DNA of 64,000 bases from Orobanche coerulescens (lineage: Eukaryota > Streptophyta > Magnoliopsida > Lamiales > Orobanchaceae). A program made the translations under genes and the position numbers. Location of the stretch: assembly GCA_033398695.1 (NCBI GenBank), contig CM065815.1, positions 7,868,501 through 7,932,500 on the forward strand. The letters are read 5' to 3'. Numbering within the stretch: position 1 is the stretch's first letter; each line of letters begins with the position of its first letter. The notes beneath the pieces are model-generated. The model was not told the DNA's origin. It saw only the letters and a list, made by a program, of their open reading frames with translations, and did no database searches. Positions 35,400 to 47,569 of the stretch are shown piece by piece.

Positions 35400-37985
35400 A
35401 TGTCGTCGTCCCGAGGCTGTGAAGAAGAGGGGGGTGTTTGTGAATTGAAGAATTGAGGTGGTGGTGGTACCGAAATTCCCGATTGACACACGGTCTGACT
35501 CAATGACATCATATACTGCATCATGGCCTACTGCTGAGATAACATCTCTTGTTGAACCTTCATTTGTTCCTCTTGGAATTTCTGGAACTGGTCTTGAGAC
35601 TTCCTTTGCTCCTCAGCTCGCAGCTCCCTCTCGATCCTCAATTGCTCCTCCAAATAGGTCTTTTGAGTGTCGCCCTTTGATTGCACTGAAACCCTGTAGT
35701 ATTCTTCAATAATCTGGTGCCTTAAGCTCCCATCATCGGCGTCCGGTGATGACTCCCTTTAGGAGGGTAAATGTTAGCCCACACCCTTGCCCTAATGTAG
35801 GGATCGGCCTGATCGATCTCTCGGCGTGCTAACTCGAGACCAGTCTCGTCCAACTCCGGATGCTCCTCCCTCGCCATCTCTATCAACATCCTCTCAGACT
35901 CTTCAGTCACTCTCTCCTAATTAAGTGGGAACAAAAAAAGTAACCGAATATTAATAAAGTTCAGAGGTAAAGACTGATAGCAATATTAAAATGGTTAGGA
36001 TACATTTACAACTTACAAGTCTATCCGGATAGTTAGGATATGCCTTCTGAGTTACGTAGACAAAGGCATTCGCCACATTTTCATCAGAAGTGGCCTCGTG
36101 CGAAACTCTCGCTAACGACCGCGAACCTAAGATGTGGTGTTCCGTCAAACCCTTACGGTTAACAGTGTTGGTTGAACTGCTCGCCTACACATAGAAACAT
36201 GTAATTTTCATTTAACAAGGAGAAAAATTACCACAAGTAAGTTTCATATATGTTACATATCTTTAAACAACAATAACATTACGACAATATTTAGAGCTCG
36301 ATTACATATAATATAGTCCGGGTCGCTAAAATGTGCGCATAGCCACCTCCACTCGTACTCCCGATACTTGAACTCATCGGGAGTAGCCTCGCGGGAATTA
36401 CCCCAAGCTGACCAAAACATGTGTAGCTCATTTTTCCAAGATTTGTACCTATAACAAACATTTATAAATAATAATCAAACATTAGTCAAATATATTTGTA
36501 AAGTATTTTGTAAATTTTATGTATTTATTTACTGTGATTTGTGTTATTGTTTTATTCTAATTCATAATGTTATTTGTTTATTATGTTATTCATAAATAAT
36601 CTGTTGTGTGTATACAGTTGTTATTATGTAGTTGAATGTTAAGATTTAAGTTTAGTGATTATGTTACATGTCATTTTATATTTGTTGTTTGTGTATGATT
36701 ATATAATGTTAATTTGTTAGTTTTATTATTCTTATGTATAATTAATATTATAATGTTTAATGTATATTCTAAAAGTGTATGTTATAATACTCATAATTAC
36801 AAGTAAATTAGAATGTTTACCATGTTTAAATTTATCAATCAAATTATCTTCCAGTTATACAAGTTGTGAATTTTAAATTACAAATTGTTTTTTATTAATA
36901 AATAAATTATTAAAACATTTGACAAATACATATTTTTAACAATAACAAAAACAATGCAAAAATTTCTCGAGTAATTACTCAACTACGTATTGTGAAAATT
37001 ACTTACTTGGTTGTTTGCACCTAATCACACCAAGTATGTAGTAGGAAAGAAGGAACCTCAAACCAAACCTACAATTAACATATAATATATATTACTAAGT
37101 TTTTTTCTGAATTTAAATACACAAAGTATCTTTCGGAATTGAGATAAACTTACCGACATAGCATCATCCTTCACACTTTGTGGCACATCCTTCCACTCAG
37201 CCCACAGTACCAGAACTCTATCGCGTATGACAAACCCAACATTACGACAATATGCCGTACAAGCATCCGAAGCCAAAATGGGTCGTCGATACTTTTCATC
37301 AACTGTTATCTTGTGACGGCCATTTTTTGAAACATATGTGTCAAGTGCTAGACCCTTCGATGGGCCACGAGTCTTCTTCTTCTTTTTTGGTTCGTCTTCG
37401 GTACAACCCTTCTCATTCTCAAGTTGCGCAAGCGACGCGTACAACTTCGTCTTAGATATCCGACATGTCCGCCAAATCATTTTCTCAGGCCACGCCTGGA
37501 ACACATACGCCTCTATCGGGTTAACCAAGTTATATGGCTGGCAGACTCCTTCCTCATCGACCCCTGGAATTGATGGTACCATAAGGGGCATAAATAAAGT
37601 CGACGGCGGACCGGAAGGCACCTCGGATGACGTGCTCGGTGTAGATCGGCCGCTCCCAAATGTAGTAGGAGGGGTGGGAATGCGGTGTATAGAAGGCATA
37701 CGAGGCTGAGTCGTCTCGACAGTAGTGGGGGTTGTCCGCGATTTGGGAGTCTGATACGATAAGCGCCTCACAATAGTATGTGTGTCATCTGCCGGATACA
37801 AGTTCCCATCCTTAAACTTCAGTCCACTATTCTCTACTAGTCCACGTATGCGAGCGTTACTCTGATCCAAATATTTACCGACAGGATCCGCACGATTGGA
37901 AGCTGCGGAACTATCTTCCGACTCTGAAGTGAAGTCTTCGATTTTTTCTTACCACACGCTAGTCTCTTAATTTTATCCATTTAAC
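35400..37985 (-). pseudogene. CACTA-1 second gene, plant Transposase_24 / TNPA-like
   Basis: Likely exons: from an acceptor and ATG near 37975, through 37155-37960 (KTRGPSKGLALDTYVSKNGRHKITVD, DRVLVLWAEWKDVPQSVKDD), then 36300-36450 (FKYREYEWRWLCAHFSDPDY), 36020-36180 (VSHEATSDENVANAFVYVTQK), 35720-35910 (EEHPELDETGLELARREI) and a Gln/Glu-rich coiled coil at 35520-35720. The domain order and motifs fit the plant En/Spm accessory protein that binds subterminal repeats. The starting ATG frame differs by one base from the main frame across an A run near 37940, so either a small intron or a frameshift lies there. Confidence 0.75.
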
Positions 37986-38493
37986 CTGTACAAATTCGAA
38001 AACATAAATCAATTATTTTTACATCATAAAACATCATAAACCCTAAAGATCATTTTGAATTAATAAGTACTAATGAGCAATTATTTTTGAAAATGCACAG
38101 GTAACGAAATTATAACAAGACCTTGCCTCTTGAAAAAATCAATTGGTTGTCATCATCATTAAAAAACAGCGATAACTAATCGATAACTAATGCTCCATCG
38201 AACAAATGCAACTTCCACTGAATCAAAAATAGTGATAACTAATCATTCCAAAACTAAGAACCTCAGGGAATAAAGAACGCATCACTCATTTAATATAATT
38301 GAATACATGGATAACCGAAGAAAAAAATGACAATCGGTTGTAGTAACAACTTGAATCATTTATCCCAGACGTTAACAAGATAAGCAAGATTTCCGATAAC
38401 CAAAACCAAGAAATAAAAACATCCGAGAAAATGAAAAAATGTAAATCAAAATCAGTAAAATGAAAAAAAAAAACAGAAATCAAAAAAACTTAC

Positions 38494-38865
38494 CTAGGAA
38501 AGGCGGCGGATGACGAGCTGGCAGCGAACGACGAGCTGGCGGTGGATGACGAGCTGGCGGCGGATGGTCGGACAAGGGTTCCAGACAGACAATCGGACGA
38601 GGGAGGCGGACGGACGGGACGAGGCGAACGGACGAGATGAGGCGGATGCGGACAGATGATGGGAAGAGCGGCGGACGACGGAGCAGCGGAGATTCTGGGG
38701 AAGAAAGGAAAAAAAATGGGGGGCAGCGGAGGAGGTTTGGGGAAGAAAGGAAGAAATGAGGAAGAAAGGCACATTTTTTTATAAGGGAACTTTAGCCGAC
38801 GACAAAGGCCGTCGTCGGCTATACGTTTAAGGACTTTAGTCGGCGATCGCCATCGGCCAAAACAC
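38494..38865 (-). promoter_or_regulatory. Internal subterminal-repeat block, TATA box and GC-rich leader exon of the second CACTA gene
   Basis: At 38785-38865 a further set of TTTAGCCGACGAC words occurs inside the element. Minus-strand CCTTATAAAAAAATG (near 38770-38785) is a fair TATA box. Below it is a GC-rich leader with a repeated GACGAGCTGGCGGCGGAT word (38508-38565) and a strong donor, CCTAG then GTAAGTT (exon end 38494). This reads as promoter plus first non-coding exon of the Transposase_24-like gene. Confidence 0.55.
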
Positions 38866-41411
38866 CAGCCCCACTCGACCGTGTCTGTCGACACGGTCGG
38901 GATATCCGTCCAGAAACTTTTGTAAATGACTGTCAGGTAATCTTCCTTGAACTTCAACTTCGCTGGTGATGATGGAGAGATTAAATTGTACTGGAATTGT
39001 TGACATAGGCTCGGGTATGGGATCCAGCGCGCCTAAATAGAACTTGGTATATGTTACACACTCCCATACAAGATATGCTTCAGCTATACATCCTTCTGGT
39101 GCAGACTTATTAGTCACAGAGTCCTTGTACTCACCAAGTTGCCTTTCTATTGGAAACATCCACGTGTAGTGGACCGGGCTTGTTAGTAAAAGTTGGCGAG
39201 GGAGATGGATCATGAGGTGAGGCATGAGATCAAAAAAATTCGGTGGGAAGATCCTCTCAAATTTTCATAAGATATAAATGATCTCCTTTTGCATGATACG
39301 GAGATCTGACTTCCTTACTTCCCTAGTGCATAACTTTTGAAAGAACCTGGATAACGATACACATGGCTCGACCACCTGTTTGGACAAGTATGGTCGAATA
39401 AACACAGGAAACAAACGTTGTAAGAGGATATGACAATCATGGCTCTTCAGTCCAGTTAACTTGTTCTCCTTGAAGTTAACACACCTCCCTATATTTTCAG
39501 CATATCCCGTGGGATACCTTGCAGCCTTCATCCACGAAAAAATCTCAGCCTTTTGCTCAGGGGTGACGGTGTAAGCAGCTTTCGGCATTTTGTGTTTCCC
39601 CTTCCCTTCCTTCAACCATAAATGTTTTCTAATGTTCATTTCTTTTAAACCAATGCGTGCCTTAGGGCCATCTTTAGTCTTCCCTTCCCAACATAACACT
39701 GTACCGACAACACTTTCAAAAACATTTTTTCTATGTGCATCACATCTAGGTAGTTCCTAATCAACAACTTACTCCAATAAGGTAGATCCCAGAAAATACT
39801 TTTGTGGGACCAATACTTATACCTGTCAGGTCTTTCAGGAGTTGTCGCTACTATATCAGGATGGTTGCTCAACTGCCCAAAATCATACTCATTCAGCACG
39901 GCCAAAATTTCCTCACCAGTCCACTCCCGTGGTGGATCACCAACCTCTTCAGTCCCATCAAATGCCGCAAGATCAGACGCGAACATGCGTCCTCTCAAGC
40001 CATATACGGTGACGCATTCTGATAACCTTCCGACAATGATACCTTGCGCAGTCAGCATTCAAGCACACTGGACATCCTCTGTATCCACTAATAACAGATC
40101 CGGACAGCATCCCGTATGCAGGAAAATCACTGATGGTACCAATACACATAGCACGTAAGTAGAACATCTCATGTGAGTAACTGTCGTACGTCGGATGACC
40201 TTGCTCCCACAACAACTTCAGCTCCTCTATCAAAGGTCTCAAATAAACATCAATACACTTTTCTGGATACCCGGGGCCAGGTACTAAGAGAGTCAACATA
40301 TTATACTCCCTCTTCATGCACATCCATGGAGGAAGGTTGTAAGGAACCAATACCACCAGCCATATACTATACGAAAGGCTCATATTGCCAAAAGGGTTGA
40401 ATCCATCAGATGCAAGTCCGAGTCTTATATTTCGGACATCTGATGCAAATCCTGGAAACTCCCTATCTATATTCTTCCAAGCCTCTCCATCAGAAGGGTG
40501 TATCATAATATCATCGTCAGTCACCCGAGGCTCAGCGTGCCATCTCATCGCCTTTGCTGTGTGAGGAGACATGAAAATTCTCTCTAATCTATCCTTCAGA
40601 GGGAAATACCAAAGAACCTTCATAGCTTTCTCTTTACCAGAAGGAGTGAACTTATACCTCTCTGTGTCACATACCGGATATCTCTTTAGGTCTTCATTAG
40701 GCTTTCCCCAAAATAAAGCACAATCATATATGCATACGTGGATCTTGATGTACGATAGCCCAAGACCTTTTAGGATACGTCTCATTTTACTGTGATTACT
40801 TGGAAGATGATGACCTTCTGGGAGCATTTTCGCTGTAAGTTTCAAATAATCATCCACAGCTTTAATCGAGGTTTTGTTCTCCACCTTGACTCTCATAGTC
40901 TCTATGACACTATCAAGAACCGTCATGTGACACCCAGGATAAAGAAGAGTCTGTTGGAGCTGGATTAGCTTGTTATATCTATCAAGAGAAATTGTGTTAA
41001 CGGGTATCAATGTAGGCATTCGGATGACTGGTTGATCAGCTATATGGTATTCTTGACCTTCATCCGATACGTCCCTGTCGTAATAACCAAACACGTCGTC
41101 AATCAACCTTCTTGTGGGGTCATTGGATGTGCTACCACTGTACTGTCCGTGATCATGGGGAATAATTGAATTCGATCTTTCACCGTGGTAAATCCAACAT
41201 GTATATTTATCCCAAAATCCATTTTTTTGAAGTGCTCCCACACGACATCAAGTGTAAAACGGTACATATCGCTGCGGCATTTACATTTATTGCAAGGACA
41301 GTAATGAATCATACTATCACTATCATGCTCCTTCACAAATCGAATAAACCCTCGCATTCCATCTATGACCCTTGGATCCCATTTTTGCAGACCAATCCAA
41401 CTTTTATCCAT
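38836..41411 (-). pseudogene. CACTA-1 TNP2-like transposase, broken and 3'-truncated
   Basis: The piece 41103-41411 (MDKSWIGLQKWDPRVIDG, CPCNKCKC) is the Transpos_assoc domain. The piece 39973-41241 is the Transposase_21/TNP2 core (LGLASDGFNPFGNMS, YNLPPWMCMK, MLSGSVISGYRGCPVC). Pieces 39645-40058 (NYLDVMHIEKMF) and 39265-39699 (GLKSHDCHILLQRLFPV) continue it. The piece 38836-39225 is a DUF4218-like region (PHLMIHLPRQLLLTSPVHYTWMFPIER). Frame changes fall near 41100, 40030 and 39690, with a stop near 39250. The last frame runs straight into subterminal repeats, so the normal C-terminus is absent. Confidence 0.88.
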
Positions 41412-41989
41412 CCTATAACAAAAATAACAACAATATTACACATCGTATTTATCAAGAACATACAAAAATTATGACTAAAATCATCATATATAGCTCGAAT
41501 TCAAGATGTCAAATCCATATATATATATATATATATACACACACACCAAGAGATATTCGAGAAAACGAACTAACTGATATTAAAATTCAATAAACATACC
41601 TTCAAATGATTTCTTGAATGATCAAACGAGAGAAAATTACTGTTTTTCATTTTCTTGTTCTGTAATTTCCGAATGTGTTGTAAATGGTCTCTTCAAGTGT
41701 TAGATGGTGATATATTCTGCACAAAAAAATATGTAAGACTTTAGTCGATGGCATGTCGTCGGCTAAAGTATACTAGCCGTCGGCTAAACTTGACTTTAGC
41801 CGACGGCATGTCGTCGGCTAAAGTATACAAGTCGTTGGCTAAACTACAAAACTTTAGTCGACGACTAACTTGACTTTAGCCGACAACAAGTTAGCCGTCG
41901 GCTAAACTTGCTGACTTTAGCCGACGACTTCGGCCGGTCGTCGGCCGTTCTCCGGCTAGTCGTCGGCTAAAGTGTTATTTTTGGTAGTG
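41412..41989 (-). repeat. CACTA-1 5' leader and right subterminal repeats
   Basis: Leader with a (TA)n(CA)n run near 41516-41546, then eight or so TTTAGCCGACGG / CCGTCGGCTAAA words from 41732 to 41975, and the terminus at 41989. The three bases after it are TGT; no matching triplet can be assigned on the left because that end is lost. Confidence 0.85.
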
Positions 41990-42249
41990 TGTCTTGATTC
42001 AATAAATATATTGTAATTTAACTTCTTAATGTTAATAAATTTCTTACACTATGATTATTAAATATAATTTTAAATTCATTATTTATAGTATTTAATATTT
42101 TAAACCAGTACAAATTTGAACATTTAAAATGATTTAGTATATATTAATATATTTAATTTCATGAGTTTAATATAAATATACGTTGTATAAATATACGTTG
42201 TACTGTATAAAATTTGGATGAGATTAAGGAAAAAAAAATTTTTAAAAAA
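41990..42249. other. AT-rich spacer, nothing recognised
   Basis: Very AT-rich sequence with a short duplicated word (ATAAATATACGTTGTA near 42173-42200). No gene. Confidence 0.5.
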
Positions 42250-42527
42250 AATCGACTAGTCCTTATTGGCGTCACATATGTGACGCTAAAGCTTCAGTCT
42301 TTGGAGTCGGATATGTGACGCAATTATTGGAATAAAATTAAAAAATAAATTTTATACAATGGCGTCACATATGTGACGCCTTATTTACCCACCTTTGACT
42401 GATTTTTTCAAAGTTTAAGGCGTCACCTCTCTGATGCTTTTATTTATTTTTTTGTCGCCCTTATTTCTTTAACTTTACTTTCTCCTGTGAAGTTAATTGA
42501 CGCTATTAGAGCCCTTTTTTAGTAGTG
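42250..42527. mobile_element. Right end of a second CACTA element (CACTA-2)
   Basis: Ends, read inward from 42527, with CACTACTAAAAAAGGGC, a CACTA terminus. Subterminal words GGCGTCACATATGTGACGC (about 42270 and 42360) and variants repeat three to four times. The same words at 21577-21621 suggest that both pieces belong to one element now separated by later insertions. No ORF. Confidence 0.65.
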
Positions 42528-43142
42528 TATATATATATATATATCATCTAATCCAAAGAGAAATCTCTCAAAATGATTTATACAACTTCTTCAAACACTA
42601 CAATAGTAAATTCTACATAGAGAATTTCAAAAAAAAAAAAAAAAAAAGAATCTACATAGAGTGGCACCATAGCAATTACACGATTATTTTCGAGTGAACA
42701 AGAACGAAGAACAACACTCTGACTGATCTTATGTAGATTCAAAATCAAATCACACAATTATTTTCCTTTTAGGATTCGGGTTCGTCTCGAGCTCAGGTTC
42801 GGTTTCGACTGCCTGCTCAGCCTCCGAATGGTCCGACTCAGCCGGTTCGACCATCTCAACGGCACTCTTCTTATGAGTGGCAGCTTCAAGGACATGCTGG
42901 TAGTTCCCTTTCTCCATGAAAAGCTGCTGAAAGTAGACCTTGCAGTAGAGGATCCCATCAATGGCGGAGGCAGAGAAAATATACGGGGGTCCAGACTATC
43001 GAGTATATATTTAAAATTTTTATAAAAAACAATAAGTTCAAATATAAAATAATAACATCAAATACAATTAATATTCAATAAGTGCACCGCTAACGGTCAA
43101 GTCACCCCTCAAACACGCGGTAAAGGCGGTAAGTCCAGTCTG

Positions 43143-45631
43143 CGAGATCCCATAGCTTGGAAATGTTGAATAATCACTTCATTGTCAATACCCCAAAAAA
43201 ATATCTTTTTCGACATAACACACCATACAGTCGGTCAAAAATTCATCTCCCATCTTGTTGCGCAAATCTGTCTTGACAATATTCATTGCAGAGAAGACTC
43301 GTTCTGCACTAGCAGTTGCAACAGGCAAAACTAAAGCCAACTTGATAAGAAGATACACCAAGTGAAAAGTTGTGTGAAATCCCACTTTCACCATATTAGT
43401 CGCAATTTCTCTAATATTTTCTAATTTAGAAAATATTGCATTTCTTCTCATTTCAGAAATCCACATCTTTAGTTGCTCTTTGAGCTCCATTCGATCATCC
43501 ACCGAAAAATCTTGCGGATATAGTTCTGCAAGTCGAACTAACCCTGAAGAGCTATAATTGGAGAACGAATTCTTAGGATCAAGGCATGCTATGCACATAA
43601 GCAATTCTGTGTTGGTCTCAGTGAAACGATTCTCCATCTCTTGACTAATACGATCGACAACCTATTACATATAAAATAATGGGAACATGTTTAAAAAAAC
43701 AAGTATATATAAATAAACTAATTATAATAAGTAATTTTGACTAATTACAAGTATAAATGGATAGATAGTTGGTTACCTGATAAAATATCTCAACTCAGAA
43801 ATGGTGAAAGAATGTGTGCTTACGATGAAGACGACCCGGGACATTATCTTCCATATTCGGGATGCTAATATCATTTTTAGAACAAAAACTATTGACATCT
43901 CCTAATAGATCATCTCATCCGTTCTCTCTGAGATATTGCAATTGTTTCTTGGTAGTAACAACCAAACTCATAGCATGTACAATATTTTGGTCTTTTTGTT
44001 GCAAAAATTGTGACAAACTACTTGTCAACCCCAATACTACCTTCATCAAGTGAGCAATGAATACAAACTCATAAGTTTCCATCTTATCAATCAAGCCAAC
44101 AACGATGCCTTTACTTTTGGATTCATGTCCATCTTCGTATATATTCTGAAGGACTTCAAGCACTGAAGACCACATAGCTACAAGACGGACAATTGTTTTA
44201 TAGTGCGAACCCCAACGTGTGGCACCTGGTCGAGCTAAACTAGTTTCTTGATTCAAATCTCTTCCTGTCGAAATATCACCCTTTTCTAAACTCTCAACAA
44301 TATTTTTATGTTGCGCTTCTTTTAGTTCATCCATTCTTTTGCAAGAAACACCAACTGTGTTTGTTATCAAAGTCACATATTCAAAAAAGTTGCACACAAA
44401 TTGGTTTACTTGAGCAAGAGCCACTACTACCAATTGAAGTTGGTGAGCAAAACAATGGACATACCTTGCACATGAATTTTCATTCAAAATAAGAGTCTTC
44501 AAACCATTTAGCTCACCCCGCATGTTTGATGCCCCATCATATTCTTGACCTCTTATTTGGGACATTGATAACTTATGTGAGAAAAAAATTATCAATTGCC
44601 CTTTTCAAAGAAAGAGCGGTTGTTTCTCTAACATGAACAACTCCAGTAAACTGCTCTAAAACTTCACCCTTGTTGTTTACATAACGTAAAACAACGGCCA
44701 TTTGCTCTTTTATTGAACTATCCCGAGCCTCATCAATCAGTAAAGCAAAAAACTTATCACCAATATCAACAACAATAGCTTTCGTTGTTTCTGAAGCACA
44801 AGCTCTAACAATTTGTTTTTGAATACAAGGAGAATTAAGTTGATGGTTTATAGGTGCATTCTCGTTAACTACTTTGCCAACTTCATCACAACGCAAACTA
44901 TACCAATGAAGTATTTCAAGAAAATTACCTCTATTTAATGAGGTGGACGACTCATCATGCCCGCGAAAATCCAACCCACATTTTAGAAGGAATCGAACGA
45001 CATCTACACTTGCTGTCAAACGAGTGCGATAAGCGGCATTTAGTACTTGCGCTCCATCATATATTTTTCTAGTCACACTTTGTCGTTGATCTTTGAATGC
45101 AACATATGATGTCCGAGCATTGTTGTGTGCGCTTCCTTCACTTCCGATATGATCACCAAATTTCTCGGAAGCTTTCTTCCAATTTCGAAATCCTTATTTG
45201 GAAAATACCTCAACTCCGACTTTTTTATCTCCAAAAAGATAACACCATAAGCAAAATGCGGCATCTTTTGAAATGCTATATTCCAACCATTCCCATTTTT
45301 TGAACCATTCAACTTGAAACGCCCTCATTCGATCTTGTATTTTTATTTTCGGATAAACATGAGAAAGTGGTTGACAAGGACCCATTTGCACATATTTTCT
45401 TCTAACTTCATCTCTAATTCGCGGCTCATACTCGTTTATGCATTTGCGAAATCCCGGGTCACTAATAATATCACCCCCCTCGCAAATAGGGTTAGTCTCC
45501 GATTCCGTTCTAACTCTTTTTCCACTTGATTTAACAATAAAATCCTCACTCGGCGTACTTGAAGACACAACAAGTTGTTGATGGGCTCTTAGTTCGTGAA
45601 GAATATTTTTCCATATTCCTATATCAATCAA
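43143..45631 (-). pseudogene. hAT-2 transposase (TTF-type finger, DUF4371, dimerisation domain), near full length but broken
   Basis: In order: TTF finger region (WFKKWEWLEYSISKDAAFCL near 45290, HIGSEGSAHNNAR), a DUF4371/RNase H-like core (LIDEARDSSIKEQMAVVLRY, QEYDGASNMRGELNGL, RWGSHYKT), and the dimerisation end (LALVLPVATASAERVFSAM, DLRNKMGDEFL). Defects: in-frame stop near 45204, a frameshift in a T run near 44580, TGG/CGA-type changes to TGA at about 43914 and 43795. A small intron 43671-43776 (GTAACC ... AATAG) fits the frame. Close to, but not, a functional gene. Confidence 0.9.
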
Positions 45632-46390
45632 TCAATCATGAATCAACAAGCAATAAATAAATTCATACTCCCAAAGTACATTCGATTCAACAAATTTCCC
45701 ACAATCAAGTAATTTAACAAATTTTCCACAATCAAGTAATTTAACAAGTAATACTCAAGTGACTCAACAAATACCAATTAGTAATTTAGTATGCAATGCA
45801 TAAACATTAAATTGTGCTTTTGAAGATATCTCAAATCCCAATTTCAATAAATAAATCCTAAATTATAAATCTAAATTAATAAAAAATCATAATTAAAACC
45901 CTAAAATTTAAATAGAACCTTGTCTTCCTGAATCTTGAGCTAGATGAATACTCCAACAATTGAATGGGAAAAGCAGGATGCAAAAATGACCGGTGTAATT
46001 TATCTCCTCCCTCGCACAGTTGCTCGCTTCGGACAGACTGTTGCTTTTGTTTGTTTGGTTCTGTAGTGTTTTGTGGCTTTAGTACAGAAACTGAGAAACA
46101 GCGATGCCCTTTCTTTTAATAACCCACCGTTTGTAATTTATTTTTCTTTTTTTTTAGTACGAAACGACGTCGTTTAAGTTCAGTAAGTTTACTTACTGAA
46201 ACGACGTCGTTTCACATAAAGGGGAATAAAAAAAAAAAGAAAAAGAAAATCCAGACGTCTCCTTCCTTCCCCAGGCGTGCGCCGCTGCAACTCGCAGGAA
46301 GGAACCCCCTCCCCGGACCCCCTTCCCTTAAAATTCCGGCCGGCCAGCAGGGTCCGTGGACCCTCCCGGACCCCCCTGGCTCCGCCCCTG
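45632..46390 (-). other. hAT-2 5' non-coding part
   Basis: Leader and terminal region of the hAT. It contains a near-perfect inverted pair, AAACGACGTCGTTT (46161-46174) and AAACGACGTCGTTTC near 46199-46213, and a GC-rich stretch up to the terminus. No ORF supported. Confidence 0.6.
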
Positions 46391-46494
46391 GATCCCATCC
46401 CATCCAGGGCTGCGTAGGATGAGTGTGTTAGTGGACAACCTCCATGGGCACATTTGAAGCATGATCTGTGGAAGTATTCTCCTTCCATTGTCAC

Positions 46495-47294
46495 CTGGTT
46501 CAAGTGACTTGTAAATGTTGGTTGCTTTTTCTGTGAAGTGTTAATATGACAAAGGCATATATATCACGTTTTTTTTTTAATTGAAAAAATGAACATGTCT
46601 TAATAAATTTGACCAAAATATGATAATCATACACCCATCGTAGACTTGACTAATTAATTTTTGAGAAATTGGCATGGTATATTTCTCGGCACATAAAAAC
46701 GACTTATCGGCACAGAGAAATATATCGATCCGAAAAATGAGAAAAAAAAAAAATCAAAATGGTCATTTATACTTGGAAATAGCTTGAAAATATGTGTTTG
46801 AATAATAAAATGGCTAAAAAATATATTTATTATGACAAATGACAAGAAATGCACGAAGTTAGGGTTTAATAGATATATAATTTAATTGATCGGAGTTTGA
46901 AATAAAAAATAAAAGAAGCCAACTCCTAAACCGATTCAAATACTGTCAAACGAAACATAACGAAAAAGAAAACTGACACGAGAGGGGATCACCATCACTA
47001 TATGTCTGTGAACAGGTTCGACCATGAAAACAATATTATACTGATTTTGACAAAAGTAAGTAATAGGTCCTATAGTGTTGCAAACATTACGACGGGTAAC
47101 ATTATGCAATACGAAATAATTGAAACACAATCATTTGCAAACATTACCTTAATATTCTATTAAAAGTTGCTGTTTATACACTTAATGTGTATTTTCAAAA
47201 TGTAATATGAAATTCAATGTTAAAAATTGAAATGTGACATGTCAAGGGTAATATATGTATATATGCAAATGTAAGTAATGGAAAATAATCTAAC
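46495..47294 (-). other. LIM pseudogene intron (between exons B and C)
   Basis: AT-rich intronic sequence with the acceptor AACCAG at its right-hand exon C border (46495-46500) and donor GGTTAG at 47294. No other feature recognised. Confidence 0.65.
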
Positions 47295-47569
47295 CTTCTC
47301 CAAATGGGTAGACAGTTTTGCTGAAAGTAGAGCATTTATCTTGGGTTCCAGAGAACATGGCTGAGAGTTTTCTTGGCGCCGGTGACTGTAAAAAAGTATG
47401 TACAAAATCTGAGAGGCCTGCATTTTTTTAATCTGTTTTTATTAATGTTTTCCTGAAATCAAGAAGTTGAAAAATGTAGCTCTTTTTTAGTGGAAAATAA
47501 AAAATTAGCATCATTAATTATTGAGTTACACCATAAAATAAAGAATTCTGACGCATTTTTTTTTTTGGC

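Larger units (their letters stand above)
34915..41989 (-). mobile_element. CACTA transposon (CACTA-1)
   Basis: The right terminus read inward is CACTACCAAAAATAACACTTTAGCC, a classic CACTA terminus ending at 41989. Both ends carry subterminal arrays of TTTAGCCGACGGC / GCCGTCGGCTAAAG words (34915-35100 and 41732-41975). Inside are a TNP2-like transposase (38836-41411) and a Transposase_24-like gene (35400-37985), both minus. The left CACTA end is not found: the subterminal array there starts directly after gypsy-like sequence, so that end is eroded or truncated. Confidence 0.88.
42959..46390 (-). mobile_element. hAT transposon (hAT-2) inserted in the LIM last exon
   Basis: A 3432-bp element. 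The left end reads CAATGGCGGAGGCAG and the right end, inward, CAGGGGCGGAGCCAGG: imperfect TIRs of the TTF-finger hAT group. It is flanked by a perfect 8-bp duplication GATCCCAT (42951-42958 and 46391-46398). Orientation of the transposase is minus. The uninterrupted LIM sequence at 20750 confirms the empty site, apart from an extra CCCAT on the right. Confidence 0.93.

Noticed and set aside
38490..38957. 155-codon Ser/Pro/Ala-rich ORF
   Set aside because: It overlaps the GC-rich leader and subterminal repeats of CACTA-1 and its length arises from the repeated GACGAGCTGGCG word.
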